Shown: positions 25,294 to 32,953, counted from the first letter of the stretch. The stretch is 64,000 bases of DNA from CAWJMD01 sp963700925 (GCA_963700925.1 OY969553.1:3658001-3722000); one strand, 5' to 3'. Notes: a model not told the origin generated them from the letters alone. Numbers and translations are program-made.

Positions 25294-26281
25294 GTGTCCC
25301 ACGCTAACGCTGCCCTGACCCCTCGCGCGCGGCTGATGGTCGCTCGGCTCGTCGTCGACCAGGGTGTTCCGATCGCGGAGGTCGCGGCTCGGTTCCAGTG
25401 CTCGTGGCCGACCGTGAAGCGGTGGGCCGACCGGTACCGAGCCGGTCAGGCGATGACCGACCGGCCCTCACGGCCGCACCACAGCCCGACCAAGACGTGC
25501 GCAGCGGTGACGAAGCGGATCGTGTCGTTGCGGCTGCGCAAGCGGTTGGGCCCGGTCCAGCTCGCCGCCCTAACCGGGGTCGCACCCTCGACCGCGCACC
25601 AAGTCCTACTCCGGTGCCGGCTGAACCGGCTGACTCACGTGGACCGCGCCACCGGGGAGCCAGTACGCCGGTACGAGCACCCGCACCCCGGCGCGATGCT
25701 GCATGTCGACGTGAAGAAGTTCGGCAACATCCCCGACGGCGGTGGGTGGAGGTTCGTCGGCCGCGCCCAGGGCGGCCGCAACCGGGCGGCGACAGCCGGC
25801 AAACCCAGGAACGTGCACTCCCACAAGAAGATGGGCCACGCGTTCGTGCACACCGTGATTGACGACTACTCGCGGGTCGGCTATGCCGAGGTCCACGACG
25901 ACGAAACCGCCCACACCGCAACGGGTGTCCTGCGCCGGGCCGTGGCTTGGTTCGCTACCCGCGGCATCACCATCGAACGGGTGCTGTCCGACAACGGCGC
26001 ACCCTACGTCTCCCACCGCTGGCGCCAGGCCTGCGCCGACCTAGGAATCACACACTCACGCACTCGACCTCGCCGGCCCCAGACCAACGGCAAGGCAGAA
26101 CGCTTCCACCGCACCATGGCCGACGGGTGGGGGCTACGCCCGCTGCTACACCTCCGAAGCCGAACGCCGAGCCGCCCTGCCAGGATGGCTCCACGAGTAC
26201 AACCACCACCGACCCCACACCGCCTGCGGGAACAAGCCCCCCATCACCCGCTTGACCAACCTCCCCGGTCAGTACATCTAG
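25294..26281 (+). pseudogene. IS481-family transposase, single-base frameshift
   Basis: GTG 25294 has AGGAGG 5 nt upstream. A helix-turn-helix domain (VPIAEVAARFQCSWPTVKRWADRYR) precedes the DDE core: MLHVDVKKFG (D), VLSDNGAPYVS (D) and RPQTNGKAERFHRTM (E). After MADGW the frame breaks in a G-rich run (26125-26133), where one extra G shifts the frame. The conserved end (GYARCYTSEAERRAALPGW... GNKPPITRLTNLPGQYI) continues in the +1 frame to 26281. The stop TAG comes from the target duplication. It could be a true mutation, programmed slippage or a homopolymer error. Confidence 0.9.
26254..26276 (-). repeat. IS481 right terminal inverted repeat
   Basis: 23 bp, perfect inverse of 25172-25194. 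It also encodes the last residues of the transposase (TNLPGQY). Confidence 0.95.
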
Positions 26282-26282
26282 A
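26277..26282. repeat. IS481 target-site duplication, right copy
   Basis: TCTAGA. It supplies the TAG stop of the ferritin gene on the minus strand and, in the plus direction, the TAG that ends the transposase frame. Confidence 0.93.
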
Positions 26283-26811
26283 GGGCCCCGCCCGCCGTCG
26301 CCGGGGCCGAGTCGTCCTTGCCGCCGTCGCCCACGGACTCACGGGCGAGGTAGTCCTCGAGATGGAAGAGGTTGTCGGCAGCGCGCTCGGCGACCGCCAG
26401 CAGCGTCTGCATGGCAGCGACCTCCTCGACCTGCTCCTTGAGGAACCAGAGCATGAACTGCTCGCCGAGCGCATCGCCCTCGTCGCGGGCGGCTCGGAAG
26501 AGGGCCTCGATCTGAGCCGTGACGGCCCGCTCCTGGCCGAGCGCCGTCTCGATGGGCTCGCGGACGGAACCGAAGGCGTTCTGCACCTCGTCGACGCCGG
26601 GCACCGAGACCTTCACGTCACGGTCGAGGAGGTACTGCACCATCATCAGCGCGTGGTTGCGCTCCTCGACGCCCTGGGCGTAGAAGTGCTTCGCCAGCTG
26701 CGGCAGGTCCTCACCGTCGAACCACACCGCCATCGCCAGGTACTGCTGGCTGGCCGTGAACTCGTGCCGGACCTGCTCCTGCAGCAGGGTCATGAACTTC
26801 GAGGCTGTCAT
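26278..26811 (-). CDS. ferritin (iron storage, BfrB-like)
   Basis: 177 residues forming the four-helix ferritin fold. Ferroxidase ligands are visible in RHEFTASQQYLAMAVWF (Glu), QGVEERNHALMMVQYLL (ExxH) and EQFMLWFLKEQVEEVAAMQTLL (ExxxE). No haem Met as in bacterioferritin is evident, so a haem-free ferritin is likely. It oxidises and stores Fe. The stop TAG is inside the right IS481 target duplication. A TACCGT about 8 nt before the ATG may be a near-leaderless -10. Confidence 0.93.
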   Translation of the reverse strand: MTASKFMTLLQEQVRHEFTASQQYLAMAVWFDGEDLPQLAKHFYAQGVEERNHALMMVQYLLDRDVKVSVPGVDEVQNAFGSVREPIETALGQERAVTAQIEALFRAARDEGDALGEQFMLWFLKEQVEEVAAMQTLLAVAERAADNLFHLEDYLARESVGDGGKDDSAPATAGGAL

Positions 26812-26854
26812 GGGGCCACACGGTACCGGGGACGGCGCCGCGCGCGGCGGCGCC

Positions 26855-26880
26855 GGAATGGCCTTAGGGGTCCGGGTGTT
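26855..26880 (+). promoter_or_regulatory. SigR-type promoter of sigR (autoregulation)
   Basis: GGAAT (26855-26859) and GTT (26878-26880) are separated by exactly 18 nt, the known SigR/SigH consensus. It lies 133 bp upstream of sigR on its strand, matching the positive autoregulation described for SigR in Streptomyces and SigH in mycobacteria. Confidence 0.72.
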
Positions 26881-26998
26881 GTCACGGTCATGCCAGTCGA
26901 CATCGAGTGGGCACCGCGAGCGCTACGCGCGTCCGGTGCCCACACTGACGAGCGCGTCTCTGGCCCCTGCCCGGTCGGGGGGTGTCAGCGCTCGGCAC

Positions 26999-27004
26999 TA
27001 GACT
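26999..27004 (+). promoter_or_regulatory. start-proximal -10 candidate for sigR
   Basis: TAGACT ends 8 nt before ATG 27013, so transcripts would be almost leaderless. This would give basal sigR expression besides the SigR-driven promoter. Confidence 0.4.
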
Positions 27005-27012
27005 CATCGGCG

Positions 27013-27705
27013 ATGAGCGATGCGACGAGTTCGATGAACACCGACGCGGTGATCCCCCACGAGCCAACCCTCGACGAGGTGGAGATCGGCGACGACAGCA
27101 ACCGCGCGCCCGGCGACGAGTCCGCAGCCGCCCGCGTCGCCAGGTTCGAGGGCGAGGCGCTGCAGTACCTGGACCAGCTGTACTCGGCGGCGATGCGGAT
27201 GACCCGCAACCCGGCCGACGCCGAAGACCTCGTGCAGGAGGCGTTCACCAAGGCGTTCGCCTCGTTCCACCAGTACCGGCCCGGCACCAACCTCAAGGCC
27301 TGGCTGTACCGCATCCTCACCAACACGTACATCAACTCCTACCGCAAGAAGCAGCGGCAGCCGCTGCAGTCGGGCGCGGAGGACATCGAGGACTGGCAGC
27401 TGGCCCGGGCCGAGTCGCACACCTCTACCGGGCTCCGGTCGGCCGAGGCCGAGGCGCTCGACCACCTTCCCGACTCGGACGTCAAGGACGCCCTGCAGCA
27501 GCTTCCCGAGGAGTTCCGGATGGCGGTCTACTACGCCGACGTCGAGGGCTTCGCCTACAAGGAGATTGCGGAGATCATGGGCACCCCGATCGGAACCGTG
27601 ATGTCGCGCCTGCACCGCGGACGCCGCCAGCTGCGCGCACTGCTCGAGGACTACGCCCGCGAGCGCGGCCTGGTCGCCACCACCGGTGGGGAGGCACGCG
27701 AGTGA
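27013..27705 (+). CDS. sigR: ECF sigma factor SigR/SigH (thiol-oxidative stress)
   Basis: 230 residues. Region 2 is seen in YLDQLYSAAMRMTRNPADAEDLVQEAFTKAFASFHQYRPGTNLKAWLYRILTN. Region 4 is LPEEFRMAVYYADVEGFAYKEIAEIMGTPIGTVMSRLHRGRRQLRALL. The N-terminal extension and the next gene, an HxxxCxxC anti-sigma, identify it as SigR/SigH, which drives thioredoxin, mycothiol and Clp genes under disulfide stress. ATG 27013 is chosen; ATG 27034 is an alternative. Its TGA overlaps the rsrA GTG by 4 bp. Confidence 0.94.
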   Translation: MSDATSSMNTDAVIPHEPTLDEVEIGDDSNRAPGDESAAARVARFEGEALQYLDQLYSAAMRMTRNPADAEDLVQEAFTKAFASFHQYRPGTNLKAWLYRILTNTYINSYRKKQRQPLQSGAEDIEDWQLARAESHTSTGLRSAEAEALDHLPDSDVKDALQQLPEEFRMAVYYADVEGFAYKEIAEIMGTPIGTVMSRLHRGRRQLRALLEDYARERGLVATTGGEARE

Positions 27706-27968
27706 GCTGCGGAGAGCCCCACGACGAGGACTGTCGCGACATCCTCGACCGCGTCTACTCGTACCTCGACGAGGAGGTGACCGTCGACGACGTGGCGAAG
27801 ATCCGTCACCACCTCGACGAGTGCGGTCCCTGCTTGCAGCAGTACGACCTCGAGAGCGCCCTCAAGGCCCTGGTCAAGCGATCCTGCGCCTGCGAGCCGG
27901 CGCCGCCGGACCTGCGGATGCGGATCCTGACGCAGATCACCACGATCCGGGTTCAGCTCGACTCCTGA
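27702..27968 (+). CDS. rsrA: RsrA-type zinc anti-sigma factor
   Basis: 88 residues. The redox zinc motif HHLDECGPC (HxxxCxxC) sits mid-protein, with further Cys in the CGEPHDEDC start and the SCACEP end. Reduced RsrA binds zinc and holds SigR; disulfide formation releases it. Translation is coupled to sigR through the GTGA overlap. A strong stem-loop follows 20 bp after the stop. Confidence 0.94.
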   Translation: MSCGEPHDEDCRDILDRVYSYLDEEVTVDDVAKIRHHLDECGPCLQQYDLESALKALVKRSCACEPAPPDLRMRILTQITTIRVQLDS

Positions 27969-27988
27969 GACGCCTGAAGCAAGCGAAA

Positions 27989-28015
27989 CGGCCCCGACCG
28001 TCAAGGTCGGGGCCG
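27989..28015. terminator. terminator between rsrA and bL37
   Basis: Perfect 11-bp arms (CGGCCCCGACC and its complement) with a 5-nt loop, between convergent rsrA and the bL37 gene. It probably serves both directions. Confidence 0.8.
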
Positions 28016-28049
28016 CTCTGCTGTCAGGCTCTGTTCAGCGTGCCGAGCC

Positions 28050-28124
28050 TCAGGCGTTGGGACGCTTGCCGTGGTTCGCGCCGTTGCCCTTGCGGGCCCG
28101 ACGCTTGCGCGCGCGCTTGCTCAT
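28050..28124 (-). CDS. ribosomal protein bL37 (24 residues)
   Basis: MSKRARKRRARKGNGANHGKRPNA, preceded by AGGAG 8 nt before the ATG. It has the same length and ending (NHGKRPN) as the actinobacterial large-subunit protein bL37 seen in mycobacterial ribosome structures. The position next to sigR-rsrA matches other actinobacteria. It is easily missed because of its size. Confidence 0.9.
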   Translation of the reverse strand: MSKRARKRRARKGNGANHGKRPNA

Positions 28125-28173
28125 CTGCTCACTCCTCGATCGGGGTCTGCCGCCATCGTCGCACACACCCGGC

Positions 28174-29106
28174 TCAGCTCAGTGCCGGCAGCGGTGGGAC
28201 GAACGTCAGTCGGGCGGAGGGCTCGTTGCCGGGGATCTCGTCGTCCGGCCAGCGCGCCGTGCCCGTGTGGCGGGCACCGTCCAGTACGAGGTCGACGCTG
28301 TAGGAGAACGGCGCCGGGCCGAGCTCGGCCGCCGCCAGGCCGGCCTCGTCAGGACCGTCCCAGTACACGTAGCCGGTGGGCTGGCAGCCCTGCAGTTGCT
28401 GCGTCGCGTCGAACGTGCTGGATGAGCCGTCCGCGGCGGTCACCGTGATCGATGCGGTCGCCTCGGTGGGAGTCGTGGCGAGGCCGAGCAGCTCGAGCTC
28501 GACGCCGTAGCTCTCGATCTCGCCGTCGTGGTCGGCCAGCACGGCCAGCCGCGCGGAGGGTGTGGCGAGGGGCCCGTCGGCAGTCGTGGTCCAGCGGAAG
28601 TTGGTGACCAGGTCGCCCTGGCCCACGCCGAAGAGCGACACGTCGTAGGTCCCGGCAGGTCCAGCCGGCAAGAGTGCGAAGGACCCGTCAGCTGCGCGCT
28701 TGAGGGTGACCGTCTGCTGCCGTCCGCACTCCTCCTCGGCTGGCGTGAAGGTCACGTCGAACGTCCAGTCGTCGAGGGGGAAGTCGACGCGGAGCTCGGG
28801 GGCAGACCCGATGTCCGGGAGGGTCTCCGGGGGAGCTCCGTCGACGCAGCCGTCGTCGAAGCAGAAGGAGAACGCCTCGAGGTCGAGGGAGGCGGCTCCG
28901 TTGCGGACGGTGACGCGGGGCGGTGCCGTGATCCCTTCTGGCCCTCCCAGACCTTCCGCGAGCTGGGGCGAGCCGGCGGTCGGCGCAGTCGTCCCGCCGG
29001 GTCCGGGTTCCGCTACGTGGCGTTCACCGAGGTCGCTAGCTGCGCACCCGGCCACGGTCAGCGTGGCGAGGCACAGCCAAGCAGCTGTCGTCCGGGGTGT
29101 CCTCAC
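28174..29106 (-). CDS. putative secreted lipoprotein
   Basis: 310 residues from GTG 29106. The N-terminus RTPRTTAAWLCLATLTVAGCAAS is a lipoprotein signal with lipobox LTVAGC. The rest is beta-rich and acidic, with three or four Cys (SFCFDDGCVDG, EEECGRQQ, QQLQGCQPTG) that may pair outside the cell. No known domain is recognised. The start is uncertain because no good Shine-Dalgarno spacing exists, and a longer frame reaches 29304 but would cross the divergent biotin carrier gene. Confidence 0.7.
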   Translation of the reverse strand: MRTPRTTAAWLCLATLTVAGCAASDLGERHVAEPGPGGTTAPTAGSPQLAEGLGGPEGITAPPRVTVRNGAASLDLEAFSFCFDDGCVDGAPPETLPDIGSAPELRVDFPLDDWTFDVTFTPAEEECGRQQTVTLKRAADGSFALLPAGPAGTYDVSLFGVGQGDLVTNFRWTTTADGPLATPSARLAVLADHDGEIESYGVELELLGLATTPTEATASITVTAADGSSSTFDATQQLQGCQPTGYVYWDGPDEAGLAAAELGPAPFSYSVDLVLDGARHTGTARWPDDEIPGNEPSARLTFVPPLPALS

Positions 29107-29197
29107 ATCCTGTCGGACGTCGAGCGGGAGACGTCGGTTCCCTGCGTGGACGAGGGCCGTGATGGAATCGGCGCCGGGGACACGCGAAGGAGTCAGG

Positions 29198-29413
29198 GTG
29201 GCCGAGCAGGTGATGGCCGAGATGGTGGCCAACGTTCTCAGCGTGCTCGTCGAGGAGGGCGAACAGGTGGAGGCCGGCCAGACCTTGGTGCTGCTGGAGT
29301 CCATGAAGATGGAGATCCCGGTCGTGCCCGAGGCTGCCGGGCGCGTCGTGCGGATCGGTGTCGCCGTGGGCGACGTCGTCCAGGAAGGCGACCTGCTGGT
29401 CGTCCTGGAGTGA
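29198..29413 (+). CDS. stand-alone biotin carrier (biotinyl-domain) protein
   Basis: 71 residues, only the biotinyl/lipoyl barrel. The modification site is ESMKMEIPV, with Lys in the canonical MKM motif. Short repeats VAEQVMAEMVANVLSVLVEEGEQVEAGQTLVLLE and VVRIGVAVGDVVQEGDLLVVLE form the two half-barrels. GTG 29198 has AAGGAG 6 nt upstream. It presumably carries carboxybiotin for an acyl-CoA carboxylase whose other subunits are not in this window. Confidence 0.9.
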   Translation: MAEQVMAEMVANVLSVLVEEGEQVEAGQTLVLLESMKMEIPVVPEAAGRVVRIGVAVGDVVQEGDLLVVLE

Positions 29414-29448
29414 CGCCGCCCGGTTGCGCGATGAGGTGAGGGTCGCGG

Positions 29449-29622
29449 TCAGCCGACGCGCAGGCGGTCCCGGTAGGGCTCGTCCGGCAGCTCGGTCGAC
29501 CAGTGCCTCGCGTGCGGTGAGGTCCGCGAGGGGTACGAACCGCCGGTCGAGAGGGTCCGCCACAGGGTGACGCCCAGGCCGACGGTGAGGAGGATCAGGC
29601 TCAGAATCAGGATCGTGTTCAT
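29449..29622 (-). CDS. small membrane protein, 57 residues
   Basis: MNTILILSLILLTVGLGVTLW is one clear transmembrane helix. A polar, basic cytosolic tail ends DEPYRDRLRVG. It lies between the biotin carrier and the AraC-type gene, diverging from the latter by 93 bp. No family is recognised and the ribosome-binding site is weak. Confidence 0.55.
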   Translation of the reverse strand: MNTILILSLILLTVGLGVTLWRTLSTGGSYPSRTSPHARHWSTELPDEPYRDRLRVG

Positions 29623-29715
29623 GTCCTAAATCATGCGCTCATTGCGATCCTGCCACCAGTGGCAGATATGACATCGTGCATCGATTTTCGGCCAGTTCTG
29701 TGGCATGCTGGCGTC

Positions 29716-30690
29716 ATGCTCCGTTCCGTTGCCGCCATCGCACTACCACGCGTCTCCCCGTTCGAGCTGGGGGTGCTCTGGGAGGTCTTCGGCGTCGACC
29801 GCACCGCATCAGGGGTTCCTCCGATCGACTTCACCGTGGTGACCGCAGAGCCCGGGCGTGTCCCCACCAGCGGGGGCTTCGACCTCGTGGTGGAGCACGG
29901 TCTCGACGCTGCTGACCGCGCCGACCTGGTGGCCGTCCCTGCGTTCCCGTTCGACGACGACGTCGACCCCAGGGTGCTCGACGTGATCCGGCGGGCCGTC
30001 GACCGGGGAGCCTGGGTCCTGAGCGTCTGCACCGGTGCGTTCGCGCTGGCCGAGGCCGGGGTGCTGGACGGGCGCGACTGCACCGTCCACTGGATGCACT
30101 CGTCCGAGCTGGCCGAGGCCGCGCCGATGGCCCGGATCGACCGCGACGTGCTGTACGTGCAGGACGGGACGGTCGTGACGAGCGCCGGCACCGCAGCCGG
30201 TATCGATGCGTGCCTGCACATCGTGAGATCCGAGTTCGGGGCGTCCGTTGCCTCTGTGATCGCGCGTCGCATGGTCGTGCCCCCGCACCGCGACGGGGGC
30301 CAGGCCCAGTACATCGACCACCCTGTGCCCGAGTGCGCGGACGACGGATTCACGCCCCTGATCTCCTGGGCCCTCGAGCACCTCGACGAGGAGCTCGGCG
30401 TCGACCAGCTGGCCCGCCGCGCACAGATGTCGACCCGCACGTTCGCGCGCCGCTTCCGGGCCGCCACCGGCGTCAGCCCGGCCTCGTGGGTCAGTGCCCA
30501 GCGGCTCGACCGGGCCCGGGAGCTGCTCGAGCGGACCGACGCGGGGGTCGAGGAGGTGGCCAGGCGCTCCGGCTTCGGATCGGCGGCGGTGCTGCGTGCG
30601 CACTTCGGGCGTCTGGGGACCACCCCCCTGGCGTACCGCCGGACCTTCGCTGGTTCCTCAAGTCAGCGGGAGGAACAGCCGACAGGGTGA
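29716..30690 (+). CDS. GlxA-type regulator: DJ-1/PfpI domain plus AraC HTH
   Basis: 324 residues. Residues ~4-165 form a DJ-1/PfpI-like domain with VLSVCTGAFALAEAGVLDGR, the elbow Cys conserved. Residues ~215-315 carry two HTH motifs: LGVDQLARRAQMSTRTFARRFRAATG and VEEVARRSGFGSAAVLRAHFGRLGTTPLAYRR. Such regulators sense small metabolites, in some cases quaternary amines or aldehydes. Its target is unknown. The TGA overlaps the start of the PilT-like gene. Confidence 0.91.
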   Translation: MLRSVAAIALPRVSPFELGVLWEVFGVDRTASGVPPIDFTVVTAEPGRVPTSGGFDLVVEHGLDAADRADLVAVPAFPFDDDVDPRVLDVIRRAVDRGAWVLSVCTGAFALAEAGVLDGRDCTVHWMHSSELAEAAPMARIDRDVLYVQDGTVVTSAGTAAGIDACLHIVRSEFGASVASVIARRMVVPPHRDGGQAQYIDHPVPECADDGFTPLISWALEHLDEELGVDQLARRAQMSTRTFARRFRAATGVSPASWVSAQRLDRARELLERTDAGVEEVARRSGFGSAAVLRAHFGRLGTTPLAYRRTFAGSSSQREEQPTG

Positions 30691-31811
30691 GTGTGACCAC
30701 GACGACCACTGTGCCTGCGACCGCGGGCAACGAGACCCTGTCAGTCCTGCCGTTCCTGCGCGCCCTGGCCGAGCTGGTCGGGTCTGACCTGCACTGCAAG
30801 GTCGGCAGCGCGCCGCGGGTGCGGATCGACGGACGCCTGCGCAAGCTGCGCTCCCGCGACCTGATGCCTGCCGACACCGAGTCGATGCTCGCCGAGGTCA
30901 TCCGCCCCGACCTCGCCGAGGAGTTCGGCCGCACCAACGAGGCCGACTTCGGTTTCTCGCTGCCCGGCGTCGGACGGTTCCGCGTCAACGCCTTCCGGTC
31001 TCGCGGGTCGGTCGGTCTCGTCTTCCGCCGCGTGGCGGTCGGCGCCGTCGCCCTCGACGAGCTGGGCATGCCGCCCGCCATCGCAGCCCTCGCCCTCGAG
31101 CCCCGCGGCCTGGTGCTGGTCACCGGCCCGACCGGATCGGGCAAGACCACGACGCTGGCCGGCATGGTCGACCACATCAACTCGCACCGCGAGGTTCACA
31201 TCGTCACCATCGAGGACCCGATCGAGGTGCTGCACCAGGACAAGCTGGCGATGATCAACCAGCGCGAGGTGCGGATCGACACCGACAACTTCTCGGTGGC
31301 GCTCCGTGCCGCGATGCGCCAGGACCCCGATGTCGTGCTCGTCGGCGAGATGCGCGACTCCGAGACCGTCGGCGCCGCGCTTGCCGCGTCCGAGACCGGG
31401 CACTTCGTGATGTCGACGCTGCACACCACCGACGCCGCGGAGACCATCACCCGCGTGATCGACTTCTTCCCTCCCTACGAGCAGAAGCAGGTGCGGCTCT
31501 CGCTCGCCGCATCCCTGCGCGGCATCATCTGCCAGCGACTCGTTCCCCGTGCCGACGGCCAGGGTCGCACCGTGGTGATGGAGATCTGCATCAACACCGG
31601 ACGGGTGGCGGACGCCATCACCGACCCCGACAAGACGTCGTCGATCACCGAGCTGATCACGGAGGGGTCCTTCTACGGGATGCAGACCTTCGACCAGCAC
31701 CTGGTGGCACTCTTCCGCGACGGCATCGTCTCGTTCGACGACGCCATGGCCTGCTCGACCAGCCCTCACGACCTCACGGTCGAGCTGCGCCGGCTGGGCC
31801 TGGTGACCTGA
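30687..31811 (+). CDS. PilT/VirB11-like secretion or twitching ATPase
   Basis: 374 residues from GTG 30687, overlapping the araC-type stop. The PilT motifs are intact: Walker A GPTGSGKTT, Asp box VTIEDPIEVLHQDKLAMINQREV, Walker B QDPDVVLVGEMRDSETVGAALAASETGHFVMSTLHTTDA with the His box, and RLVPR. Hexamers of this type power pilus retraction. No pilin, PilB, PilC or prepilin peptidase gene is present within the window, so it is an orphan here. Confidence 0.9.
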   Translation: MSVTTTTTVPATAGNETLSVLPFLRALAELVGSDLHCKVGSAPRVRIDGRLRKLRSRDLMPADTESMLAEVIRPDLAEEFGRTNEADFGFSLPGVGRFRVNAFRSRGSVGLVFRRVAVGAVALDELGMPPAIAALALEPRGLVLVTGPTGSGKTTTLAGMVDHINSHREVHIVTIEDPIEVLHQDKLAMINQREVRIDTDNFSVALRAAMRQDPDVVLVGEMRDSETVGAALAASETGHFVMSTLHTTDAAETITRVIDFFPPYEQKQVRLSLAASLRGIICQRLVPRADGQGRTVVMEICINTGRVADAITDPDKTSSITELITEGSFYGMQTFDQHLVALFRDGIVSFDDAMACSTSPHDLTVELRRLGLVT

Positions 31812-31951
31812 TGCAGTTCCCACCGGCTGCCGTCCCCGTCCCCGTCTCCGCCATCACCCTGGTGCCGCAGCCTCGGCCGGCGGGCCAGCTCGCGGCGCTC
31901 GCGGCCCTGGAGACCACCGTGGCCAGGATCGGCTCTAGCCTGCCCAAGTGA
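31811..31951 (+). CDS. possible 46-residue ORF bridging two genes
   Basis: ATG 31811 overlaps the PilT-like stop and its TGA overlaps the thioesterase GTG. It encodes a Pro/Val/Ala-rich peptide (PPAAVPVPVSAITLVPQPRP). There is no Shine-Dalgarno of note and no family. The exact overlap at both ends could reflect translational coupling or chance. Confidence 0.3.
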   Translation: MQFPPAAVPVPVSAITLVPQPRPAGQLAALAALETTVARIGSSLPK

Positions 31952-32349
31952 GCTCCACCAGCACATCTCTCACCTTCACCGTCGGCGACGCCGACACGGC
32001 CATGGCACTGGGGAGCGGCGACCTGCCCGTGCTCGCCACCCCCAGGCTGCTCGCGTGGTGCGAAGCGGCCACGTGCGCGGTCGACCTGGGGGCTGCAGCA
32101 GAGCCCGGACGCAGCAGCGTCGGCACGAGGGTCCAGATCGAGCACTTGCTGGCGACGGGAGTCGGCGGCCGGATCACCGTGACCGCCACGCTCGACCGGA
32201 CGGACGGGCGCCTGCTGCACTTCACCGTCGTCGCGGTCGACGCCGACGAGCGCCTGGTGGCCACCGCCGCGGTCACACGGGTCCTGGTCGATGCGGAGCG
32301 CTTCCTCGCGCGAGTGCGGCAGACGGGTCAGCCCAGCGGCAGCGCGTAG
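31948..32349 (+). CDS. hotdog-fold thioesterase (FlK-like)
   Basis: 133 residues with a helix-strand pattern of single hotdog proteins: LATPRLLAWCEAATCAVD, SSVGTRVQIEHLLATGVGGRITVTATL and LLHFTVVAVDADERLVATAAVTRVLVD. The fluoroacetyl-CoA thioesterase type has the same VGT..IEH...G strand. It probably hydrolyses a short acyl-CoA. It converges with and overlaps the GNAT gene by 22 bp. Confidence 0.83.
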   Translation: MSSTSTSLTFTVGDADTAMALGSGDLPVLATPRLLAWCEAATCAVDLGAAAEPGRSSVGTRVQIEHLLATGVGGRITVTATLDRTDGRLLHFTVVAVDADERLVATAAVTRVLVDAERFLARVRQTGQPSGSA

Positions 32350-32855
32350 GCGACCAGGTGCACACCTGGCACCGGCTCCCAGTCGAGCTCAGGCACTCTG
32401 AGAAAGCCCTCCTTCTCGTACATCCGGTGTGCCGCAGTCATGTTCGACGCGGTGCATAGCACCACCCGATTGGCCGCGACCGCGCGGGCGCGCTCGAGGC
32501 ACGCGTGCAGCAGCGACCGTCCGACTCCCCGACCCTGTGCCGCTGGCTCGACCCCGAGCATCCGGAACTCCGCCTCGCCCTCGCGACTGAGCTCAGCCAA
32601 CCGCGAACCGGGCAGCACGAAGGTGACGCTGCCCAGAACCGTGGAGTCGGTGTCGACGGCCACGAGGATCTCACCGTGGTCGGTGCGCGCAGCGACGTCG
32701 GCGATCTCGGCGAGATAGTCGGCAGGCATGTCGCCGACAGCCCCATAGGCCTCGGCCACCACCCGCCCTGCCTCCGCGAGCTCGTCCGGTCGGGCCGGAC
32801 GGACGGTGAAGGCACCAGTCGTGCCGCTCCCTCGACCGGCTTGCGGCTCAGTCAT
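32328..32855 (-). CDS. GNAT-family N-acetyltransferase
   Basis: 175 residues. The acetyl-CoA loop is FRMLGVEPAAQGRGVGRSLLHACLERAR (Q/RxxGxG/A), followed by VVLCTASNMTAAHRMYEKEGFLRVPELD, the usual motif B. The N-terminal ~15 residues are variable. The substrate is unknown. Confidence 0.9.
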   Translation of the reverse strand: MTEPQAGRGSGTTGAFTVRPARPDELAEAGRVVAEAYGAVGDMPADYLAEIADVAARTDHGEILVAVDTDSTVLGSVTFVLPGSRLAELSREGEAEFRMLGVEPAAQGRGVGRSLLHACLERARAVAANRVVLCTASNMTAAHRMYEKEGFLRVPELDWEPVPGVHLVAYALPLG

Positions 32856-32914
32856 GCCCGCACGCTAGCCGGTCGAGGGAACTGTCGAGGGAAGCGACGT
32901 CGATGGAACTCGGC

Positions 32915-32953
32915 TCAGTGCACGATCTCAGTGCACGATCTCAGTGCACGATC
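32915..32953. repeat. three 13-bp tandem units at the mctP-type stop codon
   Basis: TCAGTGCACGATC occurs three times in tandem. On the minus strand each unit reads GATCGTGCACTGA, with a TGA, so the gene's end (EIVH-stop) is tripled. The core GTGCAC is palindromic. Confidence 0.95.

Larger units (their letters stand above)
25172..26276 (+). mobile_element. IS481-family insertion sequence, complete ends
   Basis: A 1105-bp element with perfect 23-bp terminal inverted repeats beginning TGTACTGACC (25172-25194 and 26254-26276). TCTAGA flanks both ends as a 6-bp target duplication. IS481 is known to choose NCTAGN sites, so boundaries and duplication agree. One transposase gene fills it but carries a frameshift. 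The element lies exactly between two convergent genes and damages neither. Confidence 0.95.

Noticed and set aside
25189..27705. 838-residue frame joining the transposase to SigR
   Set aside because: The frames happen to be in register after the IS frameshift; the middle is antisense to ferritin and has no domain. SigR starts at 27013.
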